Positions 17,097 to 25,946 of a stretch of 64,000 bases of DNA are shown one piece after another. Below the pieces are notes generated by a model. It had not been told where the DNA came from and did not search any database. It worked only from the letters and a program-made list of their open reading frames with translations. This DNA is from CAZQRP01 sp964596125 (GTDB lineage Bacteria; Chloroflexota; Dehalococcoidia; GIF9; UBA5629), in the NCBI GenBank assembly GCA_964596125.1, contig CAZQRP010000011.1, positions 41,406 through 105,405 on the forward strand, written 5' to 3'. The position numbers and the translations under genes are program-made. Positions within the stretch are counted from its first letter, which is position 1. The number at the start of each line of letters is the position of its first letter.

Positions 17097-17516
17097 GTGC
17101 CTACGATTAATCAATTAGTTAGAAAGGGGCGGCAAAAGGTCGGTAAAAAGACCAAAGCCCCTGCGTTAGGTGTTACCTATAACGCTTTAAAGAATAAAAT
17201 CAGGCGAGATAGGAGTTCACCGCAGAAGCGCGGCGTCTGTGTTCAGGTTAAGACCATGACTCCTAAAAAACCTAACTCCGCCTTGCGCAAGATCGCTCGG
17301 GTACGGCTTACCAATGGCATTGAAGTTACAGCTTATGTTCCCGGGGAAGGTCATAATTTGCAGGAACATTCTGTTGTTCTGATACGTGGCGGCAGGGTAA
17401 AAGATTTACCTGGAGTACGTTACCATATCATCCGCGGGACTTTAGACACTGCTGGAGTTGAGAAACGCCAGCAAGGTCGGAGCAAATATGGAGCTAAGAG
17501 AGGCAAATCTAGCTAA
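17097..17516 (+). CDS. rpsL: 30S ribosomal protein S12
   Basis: 139-residue decoding-centre protein, the long form with an insert near residues 20-35 absent from the 124-residue enterobacterial type. TPKKPNSALRK carries the lysines linked to streptomycin response (K57/K58, wild type) and VKDLPGVRYH contains D103, the usual methylthiolated aspartate. The start is GTG at 17097. First gene of the superoperon. Confidence 0.98.
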   Translation: MPTINQLVRKGRQKVGKKTKAPALGVTYNALKNKIRRDRSSPQKRGVCVQVKTMTPKKPNSALRKIARVRLTNGIEVTAYVPGEGHNLQEHSVVLIRGGRVKDLPGVRYHIIRGTLDTAGVEKRQQGRSKYGAKRGKSS

Positions 17517-17531
17517 TCTAGGGGAGACTGA

Positions 17532-18002
17532 ATGTCAAGGCGTGCAGGTGCAATAAAAAGACAAATAACTCCGGATCCCAAATACGGAAGCCATGTTCTG
17601 GCTAAATTTATCAACAAAGTAATGTTGAATGGGAAAAAGGCCACAGCCGAGAAAATTGTGTACGACGCTTTAGAATCAATTCAGCAGCAGACGAAAAAAG
17701 ATCCTATGGAGGTTTTCGACCAGGGACTGAAGAATGCTACTCCTGTAGTTAGAGTCAGAGCGCGACGCGTAGGCGGAGCGACCTATCAAGTGCCGGTGGA
17801 AGTTACCCCGGAACGCGGCCAGGTCATGGCCATCCGCTGGCTCGTTGGTTTTGCCAGAGCTCGTACCGGAAAATCTATGGCAGAGAAGTTAGCGGCTGAA
17901 ATCATCAATGCCTATCAAGGCGAGGGTGCAACTATTAAGAAACGACAGGATACGCACAAAATGGCTGAATCAAATAAAGCCTTTGCTCACTACCGATGGT
18001 AA
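17532..18002 (+). CDS. rpsG: 30S ribosomal protein S7
   Basis: 156-residue primary binder of the 16S 3' major domain. The start is MSRRAGAIKRQI and the RNA-binding stretch GGATYQVPVEV is clear; it ends NKAFAHYRW. ATG follows a GGGGAG motif 15 bp after rpsL. In other bacteria S7 represses its own operon; no matching site was identified here. Confidence 0.98.
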   Translation: MSRRAGAIKRQITPDPKYGSHVLAKFINKVMLNGKKATAEKIVYDALESIQQQTKKDPMEVFDQGLKNATPVVRVRARRVGGATYQVPVEVTPERGQVMAIRWLVGFARARTGKSMAEKLAAEIINAYQGEGATIKKRQDTHKMAESNKAFAHYRW

Positions 18003-18061
18003 CAACAGCAGGAATTAAAGAATCACGAACAAAAACCATTGTTGGTACAGGAAACAATGAT

Positions 18062-20140
18062 ATGTCCAGGACTTTTCCTTTAGACAAAGTTCGGAATATC
18101 GGGATTATCGCACACATCGATGCCGGTAAGACCACTGCTACCGAGAGAATCCTTTTTTATACAGGCCGCACCTACAAAGTCGGCGATGTGGACGATGGTA
18201 CAACGGTTATGGACTGGATGCAGCAGGAGCGTGAAAGAGGAATCACCATCACTGCCGCAGCTACCACATGCCACTGGAAAGAACATCGAATAAACCTAAT
18301 CGATACGCCGGGACATGTTGATTTTACAGCCGAGGTCGAACGCAGCTTGCGGGTATTGGATGGTGGTGTGGTAATTCTCGATGCCGTTGCCGGAGTAGAG
18401 GCTCAATCTGAGACCGTATGGAGACAAGCTGATAAGTACCACGTGCCGAGAATATGTTTTATCAATAAAATGGATAGAGTTGGAGCTGACTTTCACCGCA
18501 CAGTAAATATGATTGAGGAACGGCTAAAGGCTAACGCGTTGCCAATGCAGTTACCCCTGGGTGAAGAGAATCTCTTCCGAGGCATCATAGACTTGATTAG
18601 CAATAAAGCATGGCTCTATTCCGATGAGGCTGGCGCAGCACCAGTCAAAACTTCTATTCCCGATGAACAGAAAGATCTGGTAGTCAAGTATCGTCAATCA
18701 CTGGTTGAAAGACTGGCTGAAATCGATGATAAACTGATGTTACTTTATCTTGAAGACAGAGAAATAGCTGATTCTGAACTTAAGGCTGCCATAAGAAGAC
18801 TAACTCTGGCTAATCGGATAGTTCCTATCTTCTGTGGCAGTGCTTTAAGAAATAAAGGAGTACAACCACTACTCGACGCTATTATAGATTATCTCCCCTC
18901 CCCTCTAGATGTACCTCCGATTAGTGTTATTAATTCCAGGACCGGAGAGAAGGTCAGTTTAAAAGCAAGTGATGATGCCCCCTTTTCGGCTCTGGCTTTC
19001 AAGGTAGTTGCTGATCCATTTATGGGCAGATTAGTTTATTTGCGAGTATACTCCGGCAAGGTTAAAGCGAGTACACAGGTCTACAACTGTAGCAAGGGGC
19101 AAAAAGAACGTATTGGTAGACTTGTTCTTATGCATGCTAATCGCCGCGAGGAAGTAAATGAAGCTGATACTGGAACCATTGCAGCTACCGTCGGCCTTAA
19201 AAACACCTTCACCGGGGACACTCTATGTGATATAGCTAAGCAAATACTTCTTGAGCCTATTCGTTTTCCCGATCCAGTGATCTCAATGGCAGTAGAACCC
19301 AAGAGTAAAGCTGATCAAGATAAACTGGGTGAAGCATTAAACAGACTTTCCGAAGAAGACCCCACTTTTAAAATACATGGTGACCAGGAAACCGGACAAA
19401 CACTGATCTCAGGAATGGGAGAGCTACACCTAGAGGTCCTGATAGACCGGGTGCTGCACGAATACAATGTTGGGGTAAGAGTTGGCAAACCACAAGTGGC
19501 TTATAAAGAGACTATCTCTGTACCAGTTGAAGCAGAAGGTCGTTTTATCAGGCAATTTGGTGGCCGGGGGCAGTATGGTCATGTCTGGCTTAAAATCGAG
19601 CCCGGAGAACGAAATAGCGGCTTCATTTTTGTCAATCAGGTCAAGGGTGGAGCTATTCCAAAAGAATATTTTCCGTCAATAGAAGCGGGTGTGAAAGAAG
19701 CCTTAGAAGTCGGTGTAGTAGGCGGCTATCCCGTGGTAGATGTTAAAGTAACGTTGTATGACGGTAGCTACCACGAAGTAGATTCATCAGAAATAGCTTT
19801 CAAAATGGCAGCTTCAATAGCGGTAAAAGATGGCCTTCGTAAAGCTAAACCTGTCCTACTTGAACCGATTATGGAGTTGGAACTGGTGATGCCAGCCCAG
19901 TTCATGGGCGACATTATCGGTGATCTAAATTCAAGGAGAGGGCACGTTGAAGGTATCGAGACGCATGGAGAAACATGTGTTGTCCATTCCTTCATTCCTT
20001 TATCAGATACCTTTGGTTATACCACAGACTTGAGGTCGCTTAGCCAGGGAAGGGCAACATATTCGCTTCAGTTTCACCATTATCAGGAGTTACCCGATGA
20101 ATTGACGGACCAGATTACACATCGGATAAAAGGAAGCTAA
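18062..20140 (+). CDS. fusA: Translation elongation factor G
   Basis: GTPase that drives ribosomal translocation; 692 residues from ATG 18062. G1 AHIDAGKTT, switch RGITI, G3 DTPGH and G4 NKMD are all present, followed by domains II-V with RQFGGRGQYGHV. An earlier in-frame ATG at 17996 would overlap rpsG and add 22 residues unlike EF-G, so 18062 (MSRTFPLDKVRNIGI) is preferred; it has AGGAAA upstream. The tuf gene that often follows is absent; rpsJ starts right after the stop. Confidence 0.97.
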   Translation: MSRTFPLDKVRNIGIIAHIDAGKTTATERILFYTGRTYKVGDVDDGTTVMDWMQQERERGITITAAATTCHWKEHRINLIDTPGHVDFTAEVERSLRVLDGGVVILDAVAGVEAQSETVWRQADKYHVPRICFINKMDRVGADFHRTVNMIEERLKANALPMQLPLGEENLFRGIIDLISNKAWLYSDEAGAAPVKTSIPDEQKDLVVKYRQSLVERLAEIDDKLMLLYLEDREIADSELKAAIRRLTLANRIVPIFCGSALRNKGVQPLLDAIIDYLPSPLDVPPISVINSRTGEKVSLKASDDAPFSALAFKVVADPFMGRLVYLRVYSGKVKASTQVYNCSKGQKERIGRLVLMHANRREEVNEADTGTIAATVGLKNTFTGDTLCDIAKQILLEPIRFPDPVISMAVEPKSKADQDKLGEALNRLSEEDPTFKIHGDQETGQTLISGMGELHLEVLIDRVLHEYNVGVRVGKPQVAYKETISVPVEAEGRFIRQFGGRGQYGHVWLKIEPGERNSGFIFVNQVKGGAIPKEYFPSIEAGVKEALEVGVVGGYPVVDVKVTLYDGSYHEVDSSEIAFKMAASIAVKDGLRKAKPVLLEPIMELELVMPAQFMGDIIGDLNSRRGHVEGIETHGETCVVHSFIPLSDTFGYTTDLRSLSQGRATYSLQFHHYQELPDELTDQITHRIKGS

Positions 20141-20141
20141 A

Positions 20142-20450
20142 ATGCCCAAACAAAAGATTCGTATTAAAGTTCGGGGGTATGACCACAGGCTGGTTGACCA
20201 GTCAGCAGGACAAATTGTGGAGACTGCAGAGAGAACTGGGGCTGTAGTAGCCGGTCCGGTACCTTTACCTACCAGGATCGAAAAATTTTGCGTTATTCGC
20301 TCGCCCCATATCGATAAAGACTCACGAGAGCAATTCGAGATTCGCACGCATAAACGCGTTATTGATATTCTGGGGCCGACTTCTAAGACCATAGATGCAT
20401 TGACACAACTCCAGTTACCTTCCGGGGTTGAGTTAGATATTAGATTATAG
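20142..20450 (+). CDS. rpsJ: 30S ribosomal protein S10 (NusE)
   Basis: 102-residue 30S head protein, also the NusE antitermination partner. KIRIKVRGYDHRLVDQSA and HIDKDSREQFEIRTHKR are typical. It starts one base after the fusA stop, joining the str and S10 gene groups directly; AAGGAAG serves as Shine-Dalgarno. Confidence 0.98.
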   Translation: MPKQKIRIKVRGYDHRLVDQSAGQIVETAERTGAVVAGPVPLPTRIEKFCVIRSPHIDKDSREQFEIRTHKRVIDILGPTSKTIDALTQLQLPSGVELDIRL

Positions 20451-20470
20451 TTATCGAGATAGACCAGGAC

Positions 20471-21070
20471 ATGATTGGCAAAAAAGTAGGCATGACGCAC
20501 CTTTTCAAAGATGGCCAGGAAGTGGTAGTAACAGCCATCAAAGCCGGTCCTTGCTTCATTACCCAGGTGAAGACTGAGCAAAAGGATGGGTATAACGCTA
20601 TCCAACTGGGTTTTGAGGAATCCAAGCGGCTCAATTCAGCAGAAAAAGGGCACCTTAAAAGTATTGGTCAGTTTAAATATCTCCGTGAGTTCAAGGTAAA
20701 AGACATGGGGGATGCTCAAGAAGGACAGAAAATCGATGTAGATATATTCAAATCAGGTGACCTGGTCAATATCACCGGCACATCAAAAGGTAAAGGTTTT
20801 GCCGGTGGAGTTAAGCGATACCATTTTGCAGGTGGCCCAAAGACACACGGGCAATCTGACCGGCACAGGGCTCCAGGATCTATTGGTGCGACTACTTCTC
20901 CTGGTCGGGTATTTAAAGGGCTTCGCATGGCTGGACATATGGGAAACAAAAAGACAACTGTACGCAATCTCGAAGTAGTTGATGTCAATTTGGAAAATCA
21001 TTTGATCTTAGTTAAAGGAGCAGTACCCGGCTCAAAGAAAGGGCTGTTACTAATCAACAAAGCTGGATAA
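20471..21070 (+). CDS. rplC: 50S ribosomal protein L3
   Basis: 199 residues, one of the first proteins in 50S assembly, reaching toward the peptidyl transferase centre. The start is MIGKKVGMTHLF, with the extension loop GGPKTHGQSDRHRAPGSIG and GRVFKGLRMAGHMG. ATG at 20471, 20 bp after rpsJ. Confidence 0.98.
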   Translation: MIGKKVGMTHLFKDGQEVVVTAIKAGPCFITQVKTEQKDGYNAIQLGFEESKRLNSAEKGHLKSIGQFKYLREFKVKDMGDAQEGQKIDVDIFKSGDLVNITGTSKGKGFAGGVKRYHFAGGPKTHGQSDRHRAPGSIGATTSPGRVFKGLRMAGHMGNKKTTVRNLEVVDVNLENHLILVKGAVPGSKKGLLLINKAG

Positions 21071-21083
21071 AGGTTACACAAAA

Positions 21084-21740
21084 GTGAAAGTAGACGTTTA
21101 TAATCTGAGGGGTGAAAGAATAAGAAATATTGAGATCAGGAACGATGTTTTTGGTTTACCCCTCAACGAAGCAGTAGTACATCAAGCATTGGTACGGCAA
21201 TTGGCTAACCGTCGTCTGGGGACCGCTGATACCAAGACAAAAGGTGAAGTAAATAGAAGTGGCAGGAAACTGTTTGCACAGAAGCATACAGGTCGGGCAC
21301 GTCGTGGCAGCGCAAAGACACCACTTCTAAGGGGAGGTGGAGTGGTTTTCGGACCCCATCCGCGAAGCTATCGGCAGGCTATGCCTAAGAAAATGCGGCA
21401 ACTGGCCTTAAAATGTGTCCTTTCGGACAAAGTCAGTAGTGGGGAATTAAAAATTATAGACAAAATTGAGCTTAATAAACCGAAAACTAAAGACTTGCTT
21501 GATATTTTGTTAGCACTGAGAATCGGTGAATCGGTAGCAATTATAACTGCTGAAGCCGATTATAATGTAGTGAAATCGGCAGATAATTTACCCGGCGTAA
21601 AGACATTACCAGCACGACTACTCAATGTTGCTGACTTACTCTCCCATAGAGGACTTTTAATGACTGTAGACGCAGTTCGGACTGCGGAAGAGATATGGGG
21701 ACAGGAATCTGCCCTAAGGACAAAAACAGGTAATAATTAA
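21084..21740 (+). CDS. rplD: 50S ribosomal protein L4
   Basis: 218-residue exit-tunnel protein. Start at GTG 21084. The tunnel loop TGRARRGSAKTPLLRGGG is intact. L4 represses the S10 operon in some bacteria; no L4-binding leader is evident upstream of rpsJ here because fusA abuts it. Confidence 0.97.
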   Translation: MKVDVYNLRGERIRNIEIRNDVFGLPLNEAVVHQALVRQLANRRLGTADTKTKGEVNRSGRKLFAQKHTGRARRGSAKTPLLRGGGVVFGPHPRSYRQAMPKKMRQLALKCVLSDKVSSGELKIIDKIELNKPKTKDLLDILLALRIGESVAIITAEADYNVVKSADNLPGVKTLPARLLNVADLLSHRGLLMTVDAVRTAEEIWGQESALRTKTGNN

Positions 21741-21767
21741 TATATAATTTCAGGAATTATATAAAAT

Positions 21768-22052
21768 ATGCATACTTACGAAGTGTTACGTCGACCGTTA
21801 ATTACTGAAAAGACTACGCTGCTTCAAGAGCAGAACGGATATGCTTTTGAAATAGCAAAGAACGCTACGAAACACGAAGTTAAGGTGGCCGTAGAAAAAG
21901 CATTTAAGGTTAAAGTTGTTAAAGTAAATGTGATGACCGTTCCAGGCAAATTAAAAAGGATGGGCAGGCGGATGGTTATGACTCCTTCCTGGAAGAAGGC
22001 AGTCGTTACTCTAGTCGCCGGACATAAGATAGAGTTCTTTGAAGGAGTATAA
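21768..22052 (+). CDS. rplW: 50S ribosomal protein L23
   Basis: 94 residues; sits at the tunnel exit where trigger factor and SRP dock. MHTYEVLRRPLITEKTT at the start and FKVKVVKVNVM in the middle are family-typical. ATG at 21768. Confidence 0.97.
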   Translation: MHTYEVLRRPLITEKTTLLQEQNGYAFEIAKNATKHEVKVAVEKAFKVKVVKVNVMTVPGKLKRMGRRMVMTPSWKKAVVTLVAGHKIEFFEGV

Positions 22053-22069
22053 AAGGCAGGAATATAAAA

Positions 22070-22165
22070 TTGGGTTCAGTCATCAAAAAACGAAGAAAAA
22101 AAATGGCCAGACATAAGCATCGGAAGCTTATTAAGAAAAACCGATGGCAAAGAAGACACCCGTAA
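22070..22165 (+). CDS. Very small basic protein, bS22-like (AURKAIP1/COX24 domain)
   Basis: A 31-codon frame between rplW and rplB: TTG start at 22070, stop TAA 22163-22165, with GGCAGGA upstream at suitable spacing. The product begins (M)GSVIKKRRKKMARHKHRK and ends RWQRRHP. It matches what I know of the AURKAIP1/COX24 domain: the bacterial 30S protein bS22 of Actinobacteria starts MGSVIKKRRKRM and is about 33 residues. So this is probably a ribosomal protein lying at the small-subunit decoding region. ATG at 22103 is in frame but would lose the diagnostic N-terminus. Length invites omission by gene callers. Confidence 0.85.
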   Translation: MGSVIKKRRKKMARHKHRKLIKKNRWQRRHP

Positions 22166-22180
22166 TATAGGGAGAGGGAT

Positions 22181-23011
22181 TTGGCATTAAAAACATATCG
22201 TCCAACTTCACCATCCAGGCGAGGCATGGTTAGCGCTTCTTTTGAAGAGATAACCAGAAATACTCCCGAGAGGTCCCTGTTAAAACCATTGAGGAAAAAA
22301 GCAGGCCGGAACAACAGGGGCATAATAACGACACGACATCGTGGTGGCGGCACAAAACGCAAACTACGTGTAATTGATTTTAAGAGAAATAAGTTTAACG
22401 TCCCCGGCAAGGTAGCTGCGATAGAGTATGATCCCAACCGCTCAGCACGCATAGCTCTGGTTCATTATGCGGATGGGGATAAGCGATATATTCTTGCTCC
22501 TATTGGTCTCAATGTAGGCCATACTATAGAATCCGGGGAGAACGCTGAAATAAGGCCGGGTAATACTTTACCGCTAGGCTCAGTCCCGGCAGGTACGTTA
22601 ATTCACAATATTGAGCTTGAGCCAGGTAAAGGCGGACAGATAGTCCGCAGTGCAGGAGTTGTAGCCCAACTTCTAGGCAAGGAGGGAAAATATTCTCTTG
22701 TCCGTTTGCCATCGGGAGAGATGAGGCGGTTTTTAGTTGGCTGCTTGGCAACGGTAGGACAGGTAGGAAACGTTGAACACAGGGGTGTAAAGTTAGGTAA
22801 GGCTGGGCGCAGGAGATGGTTGGGGCGTCGACCCAAAGTTCGTGGCTCAGCCATGACACCGCGAGACCATCCTCTCGGAGGTGGTGAAGGACGAGCACCA
22901 CGAGGCATGGCTCCAAAAACACCATGGGGTAAACCTGCTTTGGGCGCCAAGACACGTGGCCGTAAGGCCTCAGATAGACTGATTGTCAGGCGTCGCAAAG
23001 TAGAAATGTAA
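22181..23011 (+). CDS. rplB: 50S ribosomal protein L2
   Basis: 276-residue core 50S protein near the peptidyl transferase centre. The conserved RDHPLGGGEGRAPRG contains the functionally important histidine; also RNNRGIITTRHRGGG. The start is TTG at 22181 after GGGAGAGGG, giving MALKTYRPTSPSRR. Confidence 0.98.
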   Translation: MALKTYRPTSPSRRGMVSASFEEITRNTPERSLLKPLRKKAGRNNRGIITTRHRGGGTKRKLRVIDFKRNKFNVPGKVAAIEYDPNRSARIALVHYADGDKRYILAPIGLNVGHTIESGENAEIRPGNTLPLGSVPAGTLIHNIELEPGKGGQIVRSAGVVAQLLGKEGKYSLVRLPSGEMRRFLVGCLATVGQVGNVEHRGVKLGKAGRRRWLGRRPKVRGSAMTPRDHPLGGGEGRAPRGMAPKTPWGKPALGAKTRGRKASDRLIVRRRKVEM

Positions 23012-23030
23012 CCGAAGAGGTAAATAGATA

Positions 23031-23324
23031 ATGTCACGTTCATCCAAAAAAGGACCTTATTGCGATGAAAAGTTACTCGAAAAAATAAAGAAGCTTAATC
23101 GCTCCGGGGAAAAGGCAGTAATAAAGACATGGGCACGTGCTTCGACTATCATGCCTCAAATGATAGGCCATACTATTGGAGTACATGACGGCCGGCGGCA
23201 TGTTCCTATTTTTATCACAGAGAATATGGTAGGGCATAAATTGGGAGAATTTGCTGCGACTCGAACTTTTCGAGGACACATTAGTAAATCCCAGGTAACG
23301 GTCCATGCCAGAAAAAAGAAATAG
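23031..23324 (+). CDS. rpsS: 30S ribosomal protein S19
   Basis: 97-residue 30S head protein. SRSSKKGPYCDEKLL, TWARASTIMPQMIGHTIGVH and GHKLGEFAATRTFRGH are diagnostic. ATG at 23031 with GAAGAGG upstream. Confidence 0.98.
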   Translation: MSRSSKKGPYCDEKLLEKIKKLNRSGEKAVIKTWARASTIMPQMIGHTIGVHDGRRHVPIFITENMVGHKLGEFAATRTFRGHISKSQVTVHARKKK

Positions 23325-23334
23325 TCGAGCAATT

Positions 23335-23673
23335 ATGAAGGTAAGTGCAATAGCAAAAGATGTCGGCGTCCCACCCCGAAAGGTTAAACTGATTGTAGAT
23401 ATGGTTCGGGGTAAGCAGGTTGATGAAGCCTTGACTGTTCTCAGGTTCTTACCAACCCCTGCTGCACGAGCTGTTGCCAAGGTGATCAAATCGGCAGTCG
23501 CTAATGCTGAAAACAATTACGAAATGACACCTACCGATCTCAGGATTATCGATATATTTGCGAATGAGGGACGTATATTAAAGAGGTACCGTCCGCAAGG
23601 CCGAGGACGCGTTAATCCTATCTTGAAGCGTTCAACTCATATTATGGTCTCTGTCTCGGAGGAGGAAAAGTAA
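23335..23673 (+). CDS. rplV: 50S ribosomal protein L22
   Basis: 112 residues from ATG 23335 (MKVSAIAKDVGVPPRKVKL), the usual L22 N-terminus. An in-frame ATG at 23305 would overlap rpsS and add ten non-family residues. The long beta-hairpin lining the exit tunnel (GRGRVNPILKRSTHI) is present. Confidence 0.97.
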   Translation: MKVSAIAKDVGVPPRKVKLIVDMVRGKQVDEALTVLRFLPTPAARAVAKVIKSAVANAENNYEMTPTDLRIIDIFANEGRILKRYRPQGRGRVNPILKRSTHIMVSVSEEEK

Positions 23674-24345
23674 GTGGGACATAAAGTTCACCCATATGGT
23701 TTTAGAATTGGTATAACGCGCGATTGGCTGGCCAAATGGTATGACAAGAAGCATTTCACTGAATTCTTACAGGAAGATTTGAAGCTACGACAGGTTATCA
23801 GGACGAGTTGCCGTGATGGTGGTATTGCGAGTGTAGAAATTGATCGCCAGGGTAATGAGATCGTACTAACACTATATTCGTCGCGCCCAGGCGTTGTTAT
23901 CGGTCGGGGCGGACAGCGCGCCGAGGTATTAAGAGCAGAATTAGAAAAAGCCTGTGGTAAAAGAGTACGGTTATCGGTTAAAGAAGTCGAGCAACCGGAA
24001 CTGGAGGCTAATCTGGTAGCCCAAAACGTAGCTGAACAAATTATGCGTCGGGTAGCTTTTAGACGTGCTATGAAACAGACTGCATTTCGGACTATGCAAG
24101 CAGGCGCAAAGGGTGTGAAAATAAGTTGTGCGGGCAGATTGGGTGGAAATGAAATAGCCCGCCGTGAGACTACTCGTCAAGGCCGGTTGCCGTTGCACAC
24201 AGTCAGTGCCGATATAAGCTATGGTCTTGCTGAAGCCCATACCACTATGGGCAATATTGGAGTAAAGGTTTGGATTTATAGAGGTGATATCCTTCCTGAA
24301 GTGAGGAGAGAAAGTGTTACAACCGAAGAGAGTGAAATATCGTAA
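23674..24345 (+). CDS. rpsC: 30S ribosomal protein S3
   Basis: 223 residues; mRNA-entry protein with a KH domain (VVIGRGGQRAEVLRAELEK) and the C-terminal S3 domain (GVKISCAGRLGGNEIARRE, GRLPLHTVSADI). GTG start at 23674, directly after rplV, with GGAGGAAAAG as Shine-Dalgarno. Confidence 0.98.
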   Translation: MGHKVHPYGFRIGITRDWLAKWYDKKHFTEFLQEDLKLRQVIRTSCRDGGIASVEIDRQGNEIVLTLYSSRPGVVIGRGGQRAEVLRAELEKACGKRVRLSVKEVEQPELEANLVAQNVAEQIMRRVAFRRAMKQTAFRTMQAGAKGVKISCAGRLGGNEIARRETTRQGRLPLHTVSADISYGLAEAHTTMGNIGVKVWIYRGDILPEVRRESVTTEESEIS

Positions 24346-24754
24346 GACCCACCGAGGGAAGCGAAGGGGTGAGGCGCAATCGGGTAATAGTATTGCCTTC
24401 GGTGAGTTTGGACTACAGTCAGAACAGGCAGTTTGGATAACCGCCAGGCAGATCGAGGCAGCACGGCGCGTTATGGTTCGTTATCTACGCCGTGGTGGTA
24501 AAATGTGGATACGGGTCTTCCCGGATAAGTCAGTGACTAAAAAGCCAGCAGAGACAAGAATGGGTAGTGGTAAAGGCTCCCCAGACCACTGGGTCGCTGT
24601 AGTGAAACCGGGAAGAGTACTCTTCGAAATAGGTGGTATTAAAGAAAATATGGCTCGTGAGGCAATGCACCTGGCTTCTTATAAGTTACCTGTTACTACC
24701 AGATTTATAGTGAAAGAAGCCGCTAAGGGGGAGGCTACTGTTGAAAACAAGTGA
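24314..24754 (+). CDS. rplP: 50S ribosomal protein L16
   Basis: 146 residues at the A-site tRNA corridor. MLQPKRVKYRKTHRGKRRG and GGKMWIRVFPDKSVTKKP are typical. GTG start at 24314, overlapping the end of rpsC by 32 bases. Confidence 0.97.
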   Translation: MLQPKRVKYRKTHRGKRRGEAQSGNSIAFGEFGLQSEQAVWITARQIEAARRVMVRYLRRGGKMWIRVFPDKSVTKKPAETRMGSGKGSPDHWVAVVKPGRVLFEIGGIKENMAREAMHLASYKLPVTTRFIVKEAAKGEATVENK

Positions 24755-24938
24755 GGTTCGTGCTCTTAGAGATGACGAATTATCAAAACGGTTAGAGGAA
24801 GCTCACCAGGAACTATTTAATTTACGTTTCCGCATGGCAACCCGACAACTAGTTAATCACCGTGAGCTTTCGCGGGTCAAAAAGGTAATTGCCAGAATTA
24901 AGACTGTAATGCGAGAGCGGGAAATCGGAATAGGATAA
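24741..24938 (+). CDS. rpmC: 50S ribosomal protein L29
   Basis: 65 residues, helical hairpin at the tunnel exit (KTSEVRALRDDELSKRLEEA, ELFNLRFRMATRQL). TTG start at 24741, overlapping rplP by 14 bases; GGGGGAGG upstream. Confidence 0.96.
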   Translation: MKTSEVRALRDDELSKRLEEAHQELFNLRFRMATRQLVNHRELSRVKKVIARIKTVMREREIGIG

Positions 24939-24941
24939 TTC

Positions 24942-25238
24942 ATGGAAAAGAAGCGAAAAATAAGAACGGGCAAAGTAATAAGTAATAAGATGGATAAGAC
25001 AGTGGTCGTCCTGGTACAAACTTTAAGACGCCATCCCTTTTATAAAAAGGTCGTTAGACACAATGCCAAATTTAAAGCTCACGATGAGAATAATGCCTGT
25101 AATATCGGCGATGATGTAATGATTATTGAGACCCGCCCCTTATCCAAAGAGAAGCGCTGGCGAGTAGCGGAAGTAATAAGGAAGAAGGAAGTAGCAGAAA
25201 TCAAGCCAGCGGAAATAAGCGATATTCCAACAGAGTAG
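24942..25238 (+). CDS. rpsQ: 30S ribosomal protein S17
   Basis: 98 residues with the OB-fold core (TGKVISNKMDKTVVVLVQ, IGDDVMIIETRPLSKEKRWRV). A charged C-terminal tail of about 12 residues extends past the usual 84-87. Confidence 0.97.
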   Translation: MEKKRKIRTGKVISNKMDKTVVVLVQTLRRHPFYKKVVRHNAKFKAHDENNACNIGDDVMIIETRPLSKEKRWRVAEVIRKKEVAEIKPAEISDIPTE

Positions 25239-25244
25239 AATAGC

Positions 25245-25613
25245 ATGATTCAAGCTGAGACCAAACTTAAAGTGGCTGACAATACCGGCGCTCGCCAGAT
25301 TATGTGTATTAAAGTACTGGGCGGCAGTCGCAGAAGATATGCTGGTGTTGGTGACATCATAGTAGTTACCGTCAAGAGAGCGATACCTGGCGGCGTAGTT
25401 AAGAAGGGTGATGTAATGCGAGCGGTGGTTGTGCGTGTAGCAAAGCAATACCATCGTCGCGACGGCACGCATATCAGGTTTGATGAAAACGCCGCAGTCA
25501 TACTCGATGATAGAAACAATCCAAAAGGTACACGCATTTTTGGTCCGGTAGCCAGAGAGCTTAGAGATAAAAATTTTTTGAAAATCGTATCTCTGGCACC
25601 AGAGGTTCTATAA
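25245..25613 (+). CDS. rplN: 50S ribosomal protein L14
   Basis: 122 residues; forms an intersubunit bridge. MIQAETKLKVADNTGARQI at the start and GTRIFGPVARELRDKNFLKI near the end are diagnostic. Confidence 0.98.
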   Translation: MIQAETKLKVADNTGARQIMCIKVLGGSRRRYAGVGDIIVVTVKRAIPGGVVKKGDVMRAVVVRVAKQYHRRDGTHIRFDENAAVILDDRNNPKGTRIFGPVARELRDKNFLKIVSLAPEVL

Positions 25614-25615
25614 TA

Positions 25616-25927
25616 ATGAAGATTAGAAAGAATGACATGGTCCTTATTATCGCCGGCAAAGACAGGGGGAAAAAGGGCAAGGTACGGCGGGCTTTACCCA
25701 GAAAAGGTAAAGTGGTGATTGACGGCCTTAATATGGTCAAACGACATTCCCGAACTCGGGGGCAGGCCAGGCAAGCTGGCATTATTGAGATGGAAGCTCC
25801 ACTAGATATATCGAATGTAATACTTGTTTGCAATAAGTGTGATAAACCGACAAGAGTCGGTTTCCGTATTCTTGATGATGGGAAAAAAACACGAATATGT
25901 CGTGTTTGTCATGAAATAATTGATTAA
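25616..25927 (+). CDS. rplX: 50S ribosomal protein L24
   Basis: 103 residues with an N-terminal KOW motif (DMVLIIAGKDRGKKGKV). Two CxxC pairs (CNKC and CRVC) suggest a zinc-binding form of L24. ATG 25616, 2 bp after rplN. Confidence 0.97.
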   Translation: MKIRKNDMVLIIAGKDRGKKGKVRRALPRKGKVVIDGLNMVKRHSRTRGQARQAGIIEMEAPLDISNVILVCNKCDKPTRVGFRILDDGKKTRICRVCHEIID

Positions 25928-25946
25928 CTAAAGGTGTATCTCGATA

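Noticed and set aside
17996..18061. Upstream ATG for fusA
   Set aside because: Adds residues unlike EF-G and overlaps rpsG; ATG 18062 gives the standard N-terminus.
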